Part shown: piece after piece, positions 1 to 10,201 of the stretch
Layout: the number at the start of each line of letters is the position of its first letter
Position numbering within the stretch: the stretch's first letter is position 1
Assembly (NCBI RefSeq): GCF_010093185.1
Contig: NZ_PDWL01000006.1
Location: 62,001-126,000 of the forward strand
Origin: Pseudoxanthomonas jiangsuensis
Lineage (GTDB): Bacteria; Pseudomonadota; Gammaproteobacteria; Xanthomonadales; Xanthomonadaceae
Direction of reading: 5' to 3'
Length of the DNA stretch: 64,000 nt
Position numbers and translations under genes: made by a program
The notes under the pieces: generated by a model
The model's database searches: none
What the model was told of the DNA's origin: nothing
What the model saw: the letters and a program-made list of their open reading frames with translations, nothing else

Positions 1-949
1 GGGCCACGCGCTCCCAGAAGAACCGCGCCGCGTCGATCCACGCCTCGTCGCCGTCGAGTTCGCCGATCCGGGCAAAGCCAATGACCTTCGGGATCTGGGT
101 ATTGGCATGCAGGCCGTCGAGCGCGTCCTCGCGGCGCAGCAGCGGGTCGAGCAGGGCACGGTGCGAGAAGCGCCGCGCCAGCGCCAGGTAGCGGCGTTCG
201 CCGGTGATGGCGTACACGTCGGCGAGCACCTCGTTCATGCCGCCATGTTCGGTGTCGAGCACGCGCTGCAACCGGCGGTCGTCCAGGTTGGCAACCAGCC
301 GCTCCACCCAGTCGGCGAACCCGACCAGGGCCTCGCGTGCCTGGCGGTGGCCGGCCAGCCACCAGGCGTCGCGCAGGCCGGCGAAGGTCTTGTGCAGGTT
401 GTAGAACGGCACCCACGCCCCTTCCAGCGAGAAGGACTCGGCGGTGAAGTCGCCGGCGGCGATGCGCGCCCACAGTTTCCGCCCGCCGGGCACGCCGCCG
501 GCGTAGCCGTCGCCGTGGGCGCGCTGGCATTCGGCGATGGCGGCGACCATGTAGTCGAGGCGGTCGCGCATCCGCGTATCGCCCTGGGCCGCCTGCTGCG
601 CCAGTGCGGAGAGGTAGTGCCCTGCGGTATGCCCGTCCAGGCCCATCGACTCCCAGTTCGGATACGCGGGTGCGGGCGAGGGCAGGCCTGCCTCGCGCCG
701 GCACGGCGCCAGCAGCCGGTCCATGTCCAGTGCGGCCAGGTAGCGGAGGTTGAGCGCGCTGGCATGGGCGAAAGGCCCGGACGACAGGTGCACGTCGGCG
801 AGCGGGGCGAACTGCAGCGGGCCGCGCGCCACGGGCGTGGCCACGGCACGCGCCAGGGACAGGGGAGCCAGCGGCAGCAGCGCCGCCGGCACGAGCGCGG
901 CGACCAGCCGGCGCCGGTCGCCGTCCACGTCGCGGCCGTGCGGCCTCAT
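1..949 (-). CDS. GH127-family beta-L-arabinofuranosidase, 3' part cut off by window edge
   Basis: The reverse strand reads open from an ATG at 949 to the window edge, about 316 residues with no stop. The N-terminus has an arginine run (residues about 8-14) followed by a hydrophobic Ala/Leu segment, so it looks like a Tat or Sec export signal. The body has the hallmarks of the DUF1680/GH127 family: W-V-P-F-Y-N-L-H-K, then E-H-G-G-M-N-E-V-L, then G-L-H-A-N-T-Q-I-P-K. GH127 enzymes release L-arabinofuranose from beta-linked arabino-oligosaccharides. The catalytic Cys/Glu region lies beyond the edge and cannot be checked. It lies 105 bp downstream of the sugar-acid dehydratase on the same strand, so it is probably co-transcribed with it. 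The start is uncertain because no strong ribosome binding site precedes it. Confidence 0.82.
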   Translation of the reverse strand, partial: MRPHGRDVDGDRRRLVAALVPAALLPLAPLSLARAVATPVARGPLQFAPLADVHLSSGPFAHASALNLRYLAALDMDRLLAPCRREAGLPSPAPAYPNWESMGLDGHTAGHYLSALAQQAAQGDTRMRDRLDYMVAAIAECQRAHGDGYAGGVPGGRKLWARIAAGDFTAESFSLEGAWVPFYNLHKTFAGLRDAWWLAGHRQAREALVGFADWVERLVANLDDRRLQRVLDTEHGGMNEVLADVYAITGERRYLALARRFSHRALLDPLLRREDALDGLHANTQIPKVIGFARIGELDGDEAWIDAARFFWERVA

Positions 950-1054
950 GGCGGGGGATGCCCGCAACACGCCGGTACAGGCGTCGGGAAAAAGTCCCCG
1001 CCCCCCACGGGAGTTCCGTTCCGGGCCGGCGAAGGGGCGGGGCAACCCCGGAAT

Positions 1055-2779
<1,725 letters not shown>

Positions 2780-2880
2780 GTGCGGTCGGGGTCCCTGCCC
2801 GGAGGGTGGATGGCCGGGGTGGCGCCGCCCGTGCTGCAGGCATCGGACCCCTTTACCGGCGGGATGCTACCGGGCATATT

Positions 2881-2903
2881 GATATTGTAAAAATAACAAT
2901 ATC
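2881..2903. promoter_or_regulatory. Candidate operator: perfect inverted repeat in the divergent control region
   Basis: GATATTGT-N7-ACAATATC is a perfect 8-bp inverted repeat in a conspicuously AT-rich patch of a GC-rich sequence. Its inner part fits the T-N11-A pattern of LysR-type boxes. It lies between the divergent dehydratase and dehydrogenase genes, 56 bp before the GTG of the latter. The 11-mer ATATTGATRTT at 2876-2886 recurs at 4885-4895 in the control region of the nearby LysR gene. A pair of direct repeats TATCGAT (2909-2915 and 2927-2933, 18 bp apart) follows. Confidence 0.6.
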
Positions 2904-2958
2904 CGATCTATCGATACATGATCGCGTATCGATGATCGCTCCCTGGAGGAAGACACCC

Positions 2959-3885
2959 GTGGCGAAGATCAACCTGGCAATCGTGGGCATCGGCAAGATC
3001 GTGCGCGACCAGCACCTGCCGGCGGTGGCCGGCAACGCGGACTACCGGCTGGTGGCCGCGGCCAGCCGCCACGGCCGGGTCGAGGGCATCGACAACTTCA
3101 CCACCATCGACGAGATGCTGGCGGCTCTGCCGTCGATCGACGCGGTCTCCCTGTGCATGCCGCCGCAGTACCGCCACGCGGCGGCGGTGAAGGCGCTGGC
3201 CGCCGGCAAGCACGTGTTCCTGGAGAAGCCGCCGGGCGCGACCCTGTCGGAGGTCGCCGACCTGCAGGCGCTGGCCGACGCCCACCGGGTGTCGCTGTTC
3301 GCCAGCTGGCATTCGCGTTACGCGCCGGCGGTGGAGGCGGCCCGGGAATTCCTGGCCGGCACCCGGATCCGCTCGATGCGGGTGGTCTGGAAGGAGGACG
3401 TGCGCCAGTGGCATCCCAACCAGGACTGGATCTGGCAGGCCGGCGGCCTGGGGGTGTTCGATCCGGGCATCAACGCGCTGTCGATCGTCACCCGGATCCT
3501 GCCGCGGCCGGTGTTCGCCACCGCCGCGACCCTGGAATTCCCGGAGAACCGCGAAGCCCCGATCGCCGCCTCGATCGCCTTCACCGACGCCGAGGGCCTG
3601 GACCTGGAGGCCGAGTTCGACTGGCGCCAGACCGGCCGCCAGAGCTGGGACATCGTCGCCCGCACCGATGCCGGCGAGATGCTGTTGTCCGAAGGCGGTG
3701 CCCGGCTGTCGATCGACGGCCGGCTGGTGCACGAGCAGCCGGAACGGGAATACCCGAGGCTGTACGAGCGCTTCGCCGAGATCATCGCGGCCGGCCGTTC
3801 GGACGTCGATCTGGCGCCCCTGCGCCACGTCGCCGACGCCTTCCTGCTGGGCCGGCGCAAGGTCGTGGAGGCCTTCCACGACTGA
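2959..3885 (+). CDS. Gfo/Idh/MocA-family sugar 1-dehydrogenase, probably L-arabinose 1-dehydrogenase
   Basis: The GTG at 2959 is chosen because GGAGG lies 8-10 bases before it and the resulting 308-residue protein matches the size of known L-arabinose/D-galactose 1-dehydrogenases (about 304-309 residues). The N-terminus has a nucleotide-binding A-I-V-G-I-G turn (residues 7-12), and E-K-P at residues 89-91 is the family's substrate/cofactor motif. The predicted reaction is L-arabinose + NAD(P)+ to L-arabino-lactone. No lactonase gene is visible beside it, so the lactone is either opened spontaneously or by an enzyme encoded elsewhere. It is divergent from the dehydratase and convergent with the LysR gene, 45 bp apart. 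D-galactose or D-xylose could be alternative substrates. Confidence 0.85.
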   Translation: MAKINLAIVGIGKIVRDQHLPAVAGNADYRLVAAASRHGRVEGIDNFTTIDEMLAALPSIDAVSLCMPPQYRHAAAVKALAAGKHVFLEKPPGATLSEVADLQALADAHRVSLFASWHSRYAPAVEAAREFLAGTRIRSMRVVWKEDVRQWHPNQDWIWQAGGLGVFDPGINALSIVTRILPRPVFATAATLEFPENREAPIAASIAFTDAEGLDLEAEFDWRQTGRQSWDIVARTDAGEMLLSEGGARLSIDGRLVHEQPEREYPRLYERFAEIIAAGRSDVDLAPLRHVADAFLLGRRKVVEAFHD

Positions 3886-3930
3886 CCGGCGGCAACGGGC
3901 GGCGGTGCGTCCCGCCGCAGCCCGCCACGC

Positions 3931-4869
3931 TCAGCCGTAGACCTCCGCGGCGGTCGCCTGCATCGCCTCCAGCACGGTGCGCGCGCCGGGCGAGAGCAGC
4001 CAGTCGGTGCGGGTGATGATCCCGAACGAGTCCATCCTGCACGACAGCTCCACCGGCACGATCCCGACCATGCCGAACTGGGCGTAGTGCCGGGCCACGT
4101 CCACCGGGACCACGGCCAGGTAGTCGCTCTCGTGCAGCATCTTGGTCAGGAACATCAGCGCGGCGGTGGCCACCACCTGCCGCGGCGGCTGCAGCCCGGC
4201 GCTGCGGAACATCAGCTCGAAGCGGTGGCGCAGGACGCTGCCTTCCGGCGGCACGATCCAGCGCGCCGCGGCCAGTTCGGCCAGGCCCGGGTCCTGCACC
4301 GACAGCAAAGGATGGCCGGGGCGGGCGATCGCGCACACCTCCTCCTCGGCCAGCGCCTGGTAGTGCAGGTGGCGCTTGTCGTGGCGCTCGAACAGGCGCC
4401 CGACCAGGAAGTCGATCCGGTTCTGCTCCAGCCGCTCGAGCAGGACGTCGCTGCTTTCCACCAGCAGGGACACCCGCAGGTCCGGGTGCTGGCTGGTGAT
4501 CCGCGCCAGCGCCGGCGGCAGCAGGGTCATCGCCGGACCGGCGATCGCGCCGATCGCCACGCTGCCGGACCAGCCGCCCTTGAGCGCCTCGATCTCCGCC
4601 CCGGCCTCGGCGAGGCTGGAGAGGGCGATGCGGGCGTGGCGGATCATGGTCTCGCCATACCAGGTCGGGCGCATCCCGCGCGGCAGCCGCTCGAACAGCG
4701 GCACCCCCATCATCTCCTCCAGGTCCTTGAGCAGCTTGGAGGCGGCCGGCTGGGACATGGCCAGGGTCTCGGCGGCGCGGTGGATGTTGCCTTCCTCGTC
4801 GATGGCGATCAGCAGCATCAGCTGCCGGGTCTTGAGCCGGGCGCGCACGAACCAGGGGATGGATTGCAC
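3931..4869 (-). CDS. LysR-family transcriptional regulator of the pentose cluster
   Basis: A 312-residue LysR-type regulator. The helix-turn-helix lies at about residues 14-60 (motif I-H-R-A-A-E-T-L-A-M-S-Q-P-A-A-S-K-L-L), followed by a periplasmic-binding-like effector domain. The GTG at 4869 is preferred over upstream ATGs because GGAG lies just before it and the product then starts at the usual distance from the HTH. It resembles the GbpR type that controls sugar import and oxidation genes in alpha- and betaproteobacteria. It is divergent from the AraD1-family gene, and both control regions in the cluster share the 11-mer ATATTGATRTT, so it probably regulates both transcription units and itself. 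The effector may be L-arabinose or a pathway acid; this is inferred from neighbours. Confidence 0.88.
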   Translation of the reverse strand: MQSIPWFVRARLKTRQLMLLIAIDEEGNIHRAAETLAMSQPAASKLLKDLEEMMGVPLFERLPRGMRPTWYGETMIRHARIALSSLAEAGAEIEALKGGWSGSVAIGAIAGPAMTLLPPALARITSQHPDLRVSLLVESSDVLLERLEQNRIDFLVGRLFERHDKRHLHYQALAEEEVCAIARPGHPLLSVQDPGLAELAAARWIVPPEGSVLRHRFELMFRSAGLQPPRQVVATAALMFLTKMLHESDYLAVVPVDVARHYAQFGMVGIVPVELSCRMDSFGIITRTDWLLSPGARTVLEAMQATAAEVYG

Positions 4870-4884
4870 CGTCGATCTCCATCG

Positions 4885-4938
4885 ATATTGATGTTTGTAT
4901 ATGTTAAGCATGAATTTCGATTGGATGCATATGCGTCC
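4885..4938. promoter_or_regulatory. LysR/AraD1 divergent control region with shared operator motif
   Basis: This part of the 161-bp intergenic region holds ATATTGATGTT (4885-4895), matching the candidate operator at 2876-2886 in 10 of 11 bases. It also holds a near-perfect palindrome at 4923-4938 (GGAtGCAT/ATGCgTCC, one mismatched pair). It is AT-rich relative to its surroundings. No clear -35/-10 pair could be fixed. Confidence 0.45.
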
Positions 4939-5030
4939 AGTCGGCACAATCCGATCAGGCACGCGTTTTCGCCCCGTCCCCCCTGGGGTGGCGTGTCCTC
5001 TCCCATCACTGTCGAGGGCAGGCACGGCCG

Positions 5031-6038
5031 ATGCGACTGATCCAGCTGCGGGACGATTCGGGCAACACGCGTGTGGGCGTCGTCGATGCCGACGGCGGCC
5101 AGGTACGGGTGCTCGACGCCCCGCACAGCGTGTACGCGCTGGCGAGCGCGGCGATCGCCGCCGGCCGCGGCCTCGATGAGGAAGCCGCCGCGGCGCCCGG
5201 CGCCACCCGGCTCGACTACGCCACCTTGCTGCGCGAGCGCCGGGTGCTCAGCCCCCTGCACCATCCGGACCCGGCGCACTGCCTGGTCACCGGCACCGGC
5301 CTGACCCACCTGGGCAGCGCCGCAGCCCGCGACGCCATGCACCAGAACCTGCAGCAGCAGGCCCAGGCCGGCACCCTGACCGACTCCATGCGCATGTTCC
5401 AGTGGGGCGTGGAGGGCGGCATCCCGGCACCGGGCACCGCGGGCGCGCAGCCGGAATGGTTCTACAAGGGCGACGGCGCGATCGTGGCCGCGCCGGGCGC
5501 GGAACTGGAATCGCCGGACTTCGCCCTGGACGGCGGCGAGGAGCCGGAACTGGTCGGGCTGTACCTGATCGGTCCCGACGGCACCCCGCACCGGCTCGGC
5601 TTCGCCATCGGCAACGAGTTCTCCGACCACGTCACCGAGCGCCAGAACTACCTGTACCTGGCCCACTCCAAGCTGCGCGCCTGCGCGATCGGCCCGGAGC
5701 TGCGCACCGGCGCCTTGCCGGCCGACCTGCGCGGGACCAGCCGCCTGCGCCGCGATGGTGCGGTGGTGTGGGAGAAGCCCTTCGTCACCGGCGAGGCCAA
5801 CATGTGCCATTCGCTGGAGAACCTGGAATACCACCACTTCAAGTACCCCGCGCACCGGCGCCCGGGCGACGTCCACCTGCACTTCTTCGGCACCGCCACC
5901 CTCAGCTTCGCCGACGGCGTGCGCGCGCAGCCGGGCGACGTGTTCGAGATCGCGCTGCCGGAATTGGGCGCGCCGCTGGCCAATCCGCTGCGCACGGTCG
6001 CCGCGGGTTTCGCCGCCGGTGGGGTGCGCGCGCTGTGA
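5031..6038 (+). CDS. AraD1/GguC-like protein of the FAH superfamily, probable 2-keto-3-deoxy-pentonate dehydratase
   Basis: A 335-residue protein that begins M-R-L-I-Q-L, as do the GguC/AraD1-type proteins of the fumarylacetoacetate-hydrolase superfamily. The C-terminal half contains the FAH-like core (E-N-L-E-Y-H-H-F-K-Y-P-A-H). In alpha-ketoglutarate-yielding pentose pathways an FAH-superfamily enzyme dehydrates 2-keto-3-deoxy-pentonate to alpha-ketoglutarate semialdehyde, exactly the step missing between the dehydratase upstream and the semialdehyde dehydrogenase 37 bp downstream. It probably starts the operon running through the transporter and GH43 genes. The enzymatic role is inferred from family and position. 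Confidence 0.82.
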   Translation: MRLIQLRDDSGNTRVGVVDADGGQVRVLDAPHSVYALASAAIAAGRGLDEEAAAAPGATRLDYATLLRERRVLSPLHHPDPAHCLVTGTGLTHLGSAAARDAMHQNLQQQAQAGTLTDSMRMFQWGVEGGIPAPGTAGAQPEWFYKGDGAIVAAPGAELESPDFALDGGEEPELVGLYLIGPDGTPHRLGFAIGNEFSDHVTERQNYLYLAHSKLRACAIGPELRTGALPADLRGTSRLRRDGAVVWEKPFVTGEANMCHSLENLEYHHFKYPAHRRPGDVHLHFFGTATLSFADGVRAQPGDVFEIALPELGAPLANPLRTVAAGFAAGGVRAL

Positions 6039-6075
6039 CCGCGGCGCGACCGCAACAGGCAACAGGAGAACCATC

Positions 6076-7515
6076 GTGAGCGAACCGCGCTTCAGCAGTC
6101 TCATCGCCGGCCAGTGGGTCGAGGGCGACGGCGGCCACGCCGACGAGAATCCGTCCGACCTGGCCAGCCCGGTCGGCCTTTACGGCACGCTCGACGCCGC
6201 GCGCGCCGCGCAGGCGGTGGACGCGGCGGCCGCGGCCGCGCCGAAGTGGGCGCTGTCCAACCCGCAGCAGCGCGCCGACATCCTCGACGCGGTCGGCAGC
6301 GAGATCCTCGCCCGCAAGGAGGAACTGGGCCGGCTGCTGGCGCGCGAGGAGGGCAAGACCCTGGCCGAGAGCATCGGCGAAGCCGCCCGCGCCGGGCAGA
6401 TCTTCAAGTTCTTCGCCGGCGAGGCCCTGCGCATCCCCGGCGAGAAGCTGGCCTCGACCCGGCCGGGCGTGGACGTGGAGATCACCCGCGAGCCGGTCGG
6501 CACGGTCGGCATCATCGCGCCCTGGAACTTCCCACTGGCGATCCCGGCCTGGAAGATCGCCCCGGCCCTGGCCTACGGCAATACCGTGGTGTTCAAGCCG
6601 GCCGAGATCGTGCCCGGCTGCGCCTGGGCGATCGCCGAGATCCTCTCCCGCGCCGGCCTGCCGGAGGGCGTGTTCAACATGGTCCTGGGCAGCGGCCGCA
6701 CCGTCGGCCAGGCGATGATCGAACACAAGGGCCTGGATGCGCTGACCTTCACCGGCTCGGTGCCCACCGGCCACGCCCTGTTGAAGCAGGCCGCCGCGCG
6801 CGCGCTCAAGGTGCAGATGGAGATGGGCGGCAAGAACCCGCTGGTGGTGCTGGCTGACGCCGACCTGGACAAGGCGGTGGAATGCGCGGTCAACGGCGCG
6901 TTCTTCTCCACAGGCCAGCGCTGCACCGCCTCCAGCCGGCTGATCGTGGAGAACGCGGTGTACGACGCGTTCGTGGCCAAGATGCAGGCGCGGCTGGCCA
7001 AGGTGAAGGTCGGCGATCCTTTGGAGCCAGGCGTGGACATCGGCCCGGTCGCCAGCCAGGCGCAGCTGGATACCGACCTGGGCTACATCCGGGCCGGCCA
7101 CGACGATGGCGGCGAACTGCTGGCTGGCGGCGAACGCGTGGAGTGGAAGACCCGGGGCCACTTCCTGGCACCGACCCTGTTCGCGGCCAGGCCCACGGAC
7201 CGGATCGCGCGCGAGGAGATCTTCGGCCCGGTGGCGGCGGTGCTGCGCGCCGACGACTACGACCACGCGCTGGCGCTGGCCAACGATACCGAGTTCGGCC
7301 TGTGCGCCGGCATCTGCACCACCTCGCTCAGGCACGCCACCCACTTCAAGCGCCACGCCCAGGCGGGCATGGTGATGGTCAACCTGCCGACCGCAGGCGT
7401 GGACCCGCACGTGCCGTTCGGCGGGCGCAAGGCGTCCAGCTATGGTCCGCGCGAGCAGGGCCGCTACGCGGTGGAGTTCTACACCACGGTCAAGACCGCC
7501 TACACCGCGGCCTGA
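6076..7515 (+). CDS. Aldehyde dehydrogenase, probable alpha-ketoglutarate semialdehyde dehydrogenase
   Basis: A 479-residue NAD(P)+-dependent aldehyde dehydrogenase. The GTG at 6076 is preceded by AGGAG and gives the family's normal length. The catalytic set is complete: Asn151 in P-W-N-F-P, Glu249 in E-M-G-G-K-N and nucleophile Cys283 in G-Q-R-C-T. The neighbours identify the likely substrate as alpha-ketoglutarate semialdehyde, so this is the final step delivering alpha-ketoglutarate to the TCA cycle. Succinate semialdehyde dehydrogenases are close relatives and a broader specificity is possible. It follows the AraD1-family gene by 37 bp and precedes the importer genes. Confidence 0.87.
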   Translation: MSEPRFSSLIAGQWVEGDGGHADENPSDLASPVGLYGTLDAARAAQAVDAAAAAAPKWALSNPQQRADILDAVGSEILARKEELGRLLAREEGKTLAESIGEAARAGQIFKFFAGEALRIPGEKLASTRPGVDVEITREPVGTVGIIAPWNFPLAIPAWKIAPALAYGNTVVFKPAEIVPGCAWAIAEILSRAGLPEGVFNMVLGSGRTVGQAMIEHKGLDALTFTGSVPTGHALLKQAAARALKVQMEMGGKNPLVVLADADLDKAVECAVNGAFFSTGQRCTASSRLIVENAVYDAFVAKMQARLAKVKVGDPLEPGVDIGPVASQAQLDTDLGYIRAGHDDGGELLAGGERVEWKTRGHFLAPTLFAARPTDRIAREEIFGPVAAVLRADDYDHALALANDTEFGLCAGICTTSLRHATHFKRHAQAGMVMVNLPTAGVDPHVPFGGRKASSYGPREQGRYAVEFYTTVKTAYTAA

Positions 7516-7603
7516 GGCCGCATCCGCGGCTGCCGTGCGCTGGAGGGCGTGCGGTAGCCTGCCCGCGAAGGGCGGCGGATCCACAACGAATCGGGAGGGA
7601 GCG

Positions 7604-8578
7604 ATGAACAGGTTTCTTGCGACGGCGGCGTTCTGTGCGATGGCGCTGGCCGCGTGCTCGGGCGGCGGCGGCGAAGGTGGCCAGGCCGCGGGCGGCGACG
7701 CGATCACCGTCGGCTTCAGCCAGGTCGGCGCCGAGAGCGAATGGCGCACCGCCAACACCCGCTCGGTGAAGGAGGCGCTGGCCGCGCCGGAGTTCCGGCT
7801 GAAGTTCTCCGACGCCCAACAGAAGCAGGAGAACCAGATCAAGGCCCTGCGCAGCTTCGTCGCCCAGAAGGTGGACGTGATCGCGTTCTCGCCGGTGGTC
7901 GAGTCCGGCTGGGAGACGGTGCTGCGCGAGGCCAAGGCCGCCGGCATCCCGGTGGTGCTGACCGACCGCGCGGTCAAGGTCTCGGACGAGTCGCTGTACG
8001 CCACCCTGATCGGCTCGGACTTCGTCGAGGAGGGCCGGCGCGCGGCGCGCTGGCTGATCGACGACAGCCAGGGAACGGCCGGCCCGATTCGGGTGGCCGA
8101 ACTGCAGGGCACGGTCGGCTCGGCCCCAGCCAACGACCGCATGCGCGGGTTCAAGGAAGTGATCGAAGGCGACAGCCGCTTCCAGGTCGTGCGCTCGCAG
8201 AGCGGCGACTTCACCCGGGCCAAGGGCAAGGAAGTGATGGAGGCCTTCCTCAAGGCCGAGAACAACAGGATCGACGTGCTGTTCGCGCACAACGACGACA
8301 TGGCCATCGGCGCGATCCAGGCGATCGAGGAGGCCGGACTGAAGCCGGGCCAGGACATCCGCATCGTCTCCATCGACGGCGTGCGCGGCGCGTTCGAGGC
8401 GATGAAGGCCGGCAAGCTCAACGCCACGGTCGAGTGCAATCCGCTGCTCGGCGCGCAGCTGGCGCAGCTGGTGCGCGATGTGCATGCCGGCAGGGAGGTG
8501 CCGAAGCGGGTGATGGTCGAGGAGGGCGTGTTCACCCGCGACCAGGCGGCGGCGGAACTGCCGAACCGCAGGTACTGA
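7604..8578 (+). CDS. ytfQ: Sugar ABC transporter substrate-binding lipoprotein (YtfQ-like)
   Basis: A 324-residue periplasmic sugar-binding protein. A strong SD (GGGAGGGAG) precedes the ATG at 7604. The signal peptide ends in a lipobox, L-A-A-C with Cys18, followed by a Gly-rich linker, so the protein is predicted to be membrane-anchored as a lipoprotein, unlike the soluble E. coli YtfQ. The mature part is a type-I periplasmic-binding fold. The importer has two different permeases, as in the YtfQRT-YjfF galactofuranose and Shewanella AraUVWZ arabinose systems, so the ligand is probably a furanose such as L-arabinofuranose. A hairpin-rich repeat separates it from the ATPase gene. Confidence 0.88.
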   Translation: MNRFLATAAFCAMALAACSGGGGEGGQAAGGDAITVGFSQVGAESEWRTANTRSVKEALAAPEFRLKFSDAQQKQENQIKALRSFVAQKVDVIAFSPVVESGWETVLREAKAAGIPVVLTDRAVKVSDESLYATLIGSDFVEEGRRAARWLIDDSQGTAGPIRVAELQGTVGSAPANDRMRGFKEVIEGDSRFQVVRSQSGDFTRAKGKEVMEAFLKAENNRIDVLFAHNDDMAIGAIQAIEEAGLKPGQDIRIVSIDGVRGAFEAMKAGKLNATVECNPLLGAQLAQLVRDVHAGREVPKRVMVEEGVFTRDQAAAELPNRRY

Positions 8579-8593
8579 GCGGCGTGCAGCTTC

Positions 8594-8695
8594 GCCCTCA
8601 TCCGCCCTTCGGGCACCTTCTCCCGGCGGGAGAAGGAACGACATGCTTTCCCTTCTCCCGCCGGGAGAAGGTGGCGCGCAGCGCCGGATGAGGGC
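8594..8695. repeat. Nested inverted-repeat element in the ABC importer operon
   Basis: The gap between ytfQ and ytfR is filled by an inverted dimer. The outer arms GCCCTCATCCG (8594-8604) and CGGATGAGGGC (8685-8695) are perfect complements. Inside are two head-to-head palindromes, CCTTCTCCCGG/CGGGAGAAGG (8616-8636) and CCTTCTCCCGC/CGGGAGAAGG (8651-8671). In RNA it would fold into one long hairpin or two smaller ones. It has no T-tract, so it is not a classical terminator. The position directly after a binding-protein gene suggests 3'-end stabilisation, as REP elements do after malE in E. coli. Confidence 0.85.
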
Positions 8696-8701
8696 CGGGC
8701 C

Positions 8702-10201
8702 ATGAGCGATGCCATCCTCCGCGCCGAAGGCCTGCGCAAGCGCTACGGCGCCACCCTGGCCCTGGACGGCGCCGCGCTGGAACTGCGCGCGGGCGAGATC
8801 CACGCCCTGATGGGCCAGAACGGGGCCGGCAAGTCGACCCTGATCAAGCTGCTCACCGGGGTGGAGACGCCCGACGCCGGCGCCATCGCGCTGGACGGCC
8901 GCGCCATCGCACCGGCCACGCCGCTGCAGGCGCAGCAGGCGGGAATCAGCACGGTCTACCAGGAAGTGAACCTGTGCCCGAACCTGTCGGTGGCCGAGAA
9001 CCTGTACGCCGGCCGCTACCCGCGCACCCGGCTCGGCCTGGTCGACTGGAAGCAGGTGCGCGCAGGCGCCCGCGCCCTGCTGCGCGAACTGGACCTGGAC
9101 CTCGACGTGGACCTGCCGCTGGCCGGCTTCCCGGTGGCGGTGCAGCAGATGGTGGCGATCGCAAGGGCATTGGGCGTATCGGCGCGGGTGCTGATCCTGG
9201 ACGAGCCGACCTCCAGCCTGGACGAGGACGAGGTGCAGGCGCTGTTCGCGGTGATGCGGCGGCTGCGCGGGCGCGGCATGGCGATCCTGTTCGTCACCCA
9301 CTTCCTCGACCAGGTCTATGCGGTGTCCGACCGGATCACCGTGCTGCGCAACGGTGCCCTGGTCGGCGAATACCTGCCGGCGCAGCTGCCGCAGGCGGCG
9401 CTGGTGGCGGCGATGGTCGGGCGCGAGGTGGCGCTGGCCGCCGGGCGCGGCGCGGCATCGCAAGCGCGCGACGATGCGCCGGTGGTGGTCGAGGCCCGGG
9501 GCCTGGCCCGTCGCGGCAGCCTGCAGCCGGTGGACCTGCAGCTGCGCGCCGGCGAGGTGCTGGCCCTGGGCGGGCTTCTCGGCTCCGGCCGCACCGAGCT
9601 GGCGCGGCTGCTGTTCGGCCTGGACCGGAGCGACCGCGGCGAGCTGCGGATCGGCGGGGAGGCGGTGGACCTGAGGCATCCGGCGCAGGCGATCGCCCGC
9701 GGCCTGGCCCTGTGCCCGGAGGAGCGCAAGACCGAAGGCATCGTCGCCGGCCTGTCGGTGCGCGAGAACATCGTGCTGGCCCTGCAGGCCCGGCGCGGCT
9801 GGTGGCGCGCCTTGCCGCGCGCACGCCAGGGCCAGCTGGCGCGGCAGTACGTGCGGCTGCTGGGGATCAAGGCCGGCGACATCGAGACGCCGGCCGGCGC
9901 GCTGTCCGGCGGCAACCAGCAGAAGGTGGTGCTGGCGCGCTGGCTGGCGACCGCGCCGAAGCTGCTTATCCTGGACGAACCGACCCGCGGCATCGACATC
10001 GCCGCCAAGCAGGAAATCATGGCCGAAGTGGTGCGCCTGGCGCGCGAGGGCATGGCGGTGCTGTTCGTGTCCGCCGAGATCGAGGAGCTGACCCGGCTGG
10101 GCGACCGGATCGCGGTCATGCGCGAGCGGCGCAAGGCCGGCGAGCTGCCCGGCGGCAGCGATGGCCAGCAGGTGCTGGACCTGATCGCGGGGCACGGCTG
10201 A
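8702..10201 (+). CDS. ytfR: Sugar ABC transporter ATP-binding protein with two nucleotide-binding domains (YtfR-like)
   Basis: A 499-residue fused double ATPase of the CUT2 class. The first domain has Walker A G-Q-N-G-A-G-K-S-T (about residues 39-47) and Walker B L-I-L-D-E-P-T-S. The second has a degenerate P-loop (G-L-L-G-S-G-R-T-E) but a clear signature L-S-G-G-N-Q-Q-K and Walker B L-I-L-D-E-P-T-R. This asymmetry and length are typical of RbsA/XylG/YtfR proteins. It energises uptake by the two permeases that follow. Its stop codon overlaps the next start by one base (TGATG), so the two are translationally coupled. Confidence 0.92.
   Translation: MSDAILRAEGLRKRYGATLALDGAALELRAGEIHALMGQNGAGKSTLIKLLTGVETPDAGAIALDGRAIAPATPLQAQQAGISTVYQEVNLCPNLSVAENLYAGRYPRTRLGLVDWKQVRAGARALLRELDLDLDVDLPLAGFPVAVQQMVAIARALGVSARVLILDEPTSSLDEDEVQALFAVMRRLRGRGMAILFVTHFLDQVYAVSDRITVLRNGALVGEYLPAQLPQAALVAAMVGREVALAAGRGAASQARDDAPVVVEARGLARRGSLQPVDLQLRAGEVLALGGLLGSGRTELARLLFGLDRSDRGELRIGGEAVDLRHPAQAIARGLALCPEERKTEGIVAGLSVRENIVLALQARRGWWRALPRARQGQLARQYVRLLGIKAGDIETPAGALSGGNQQKVVLARWLATAPKLLILDEPTRGIDIAAKQEIMAEVVRLAREGMAVLFVSAEIEELTRLGDRIAVMRERRKAGELPGGSDGQQVLDLIAGHG

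Noticed and set aside
8616..8671. Possible intrinsic terminator inside the importer operon
   Set aside because: The stems lack a T-tract and the downstream ATPase gene needs the same transcript.
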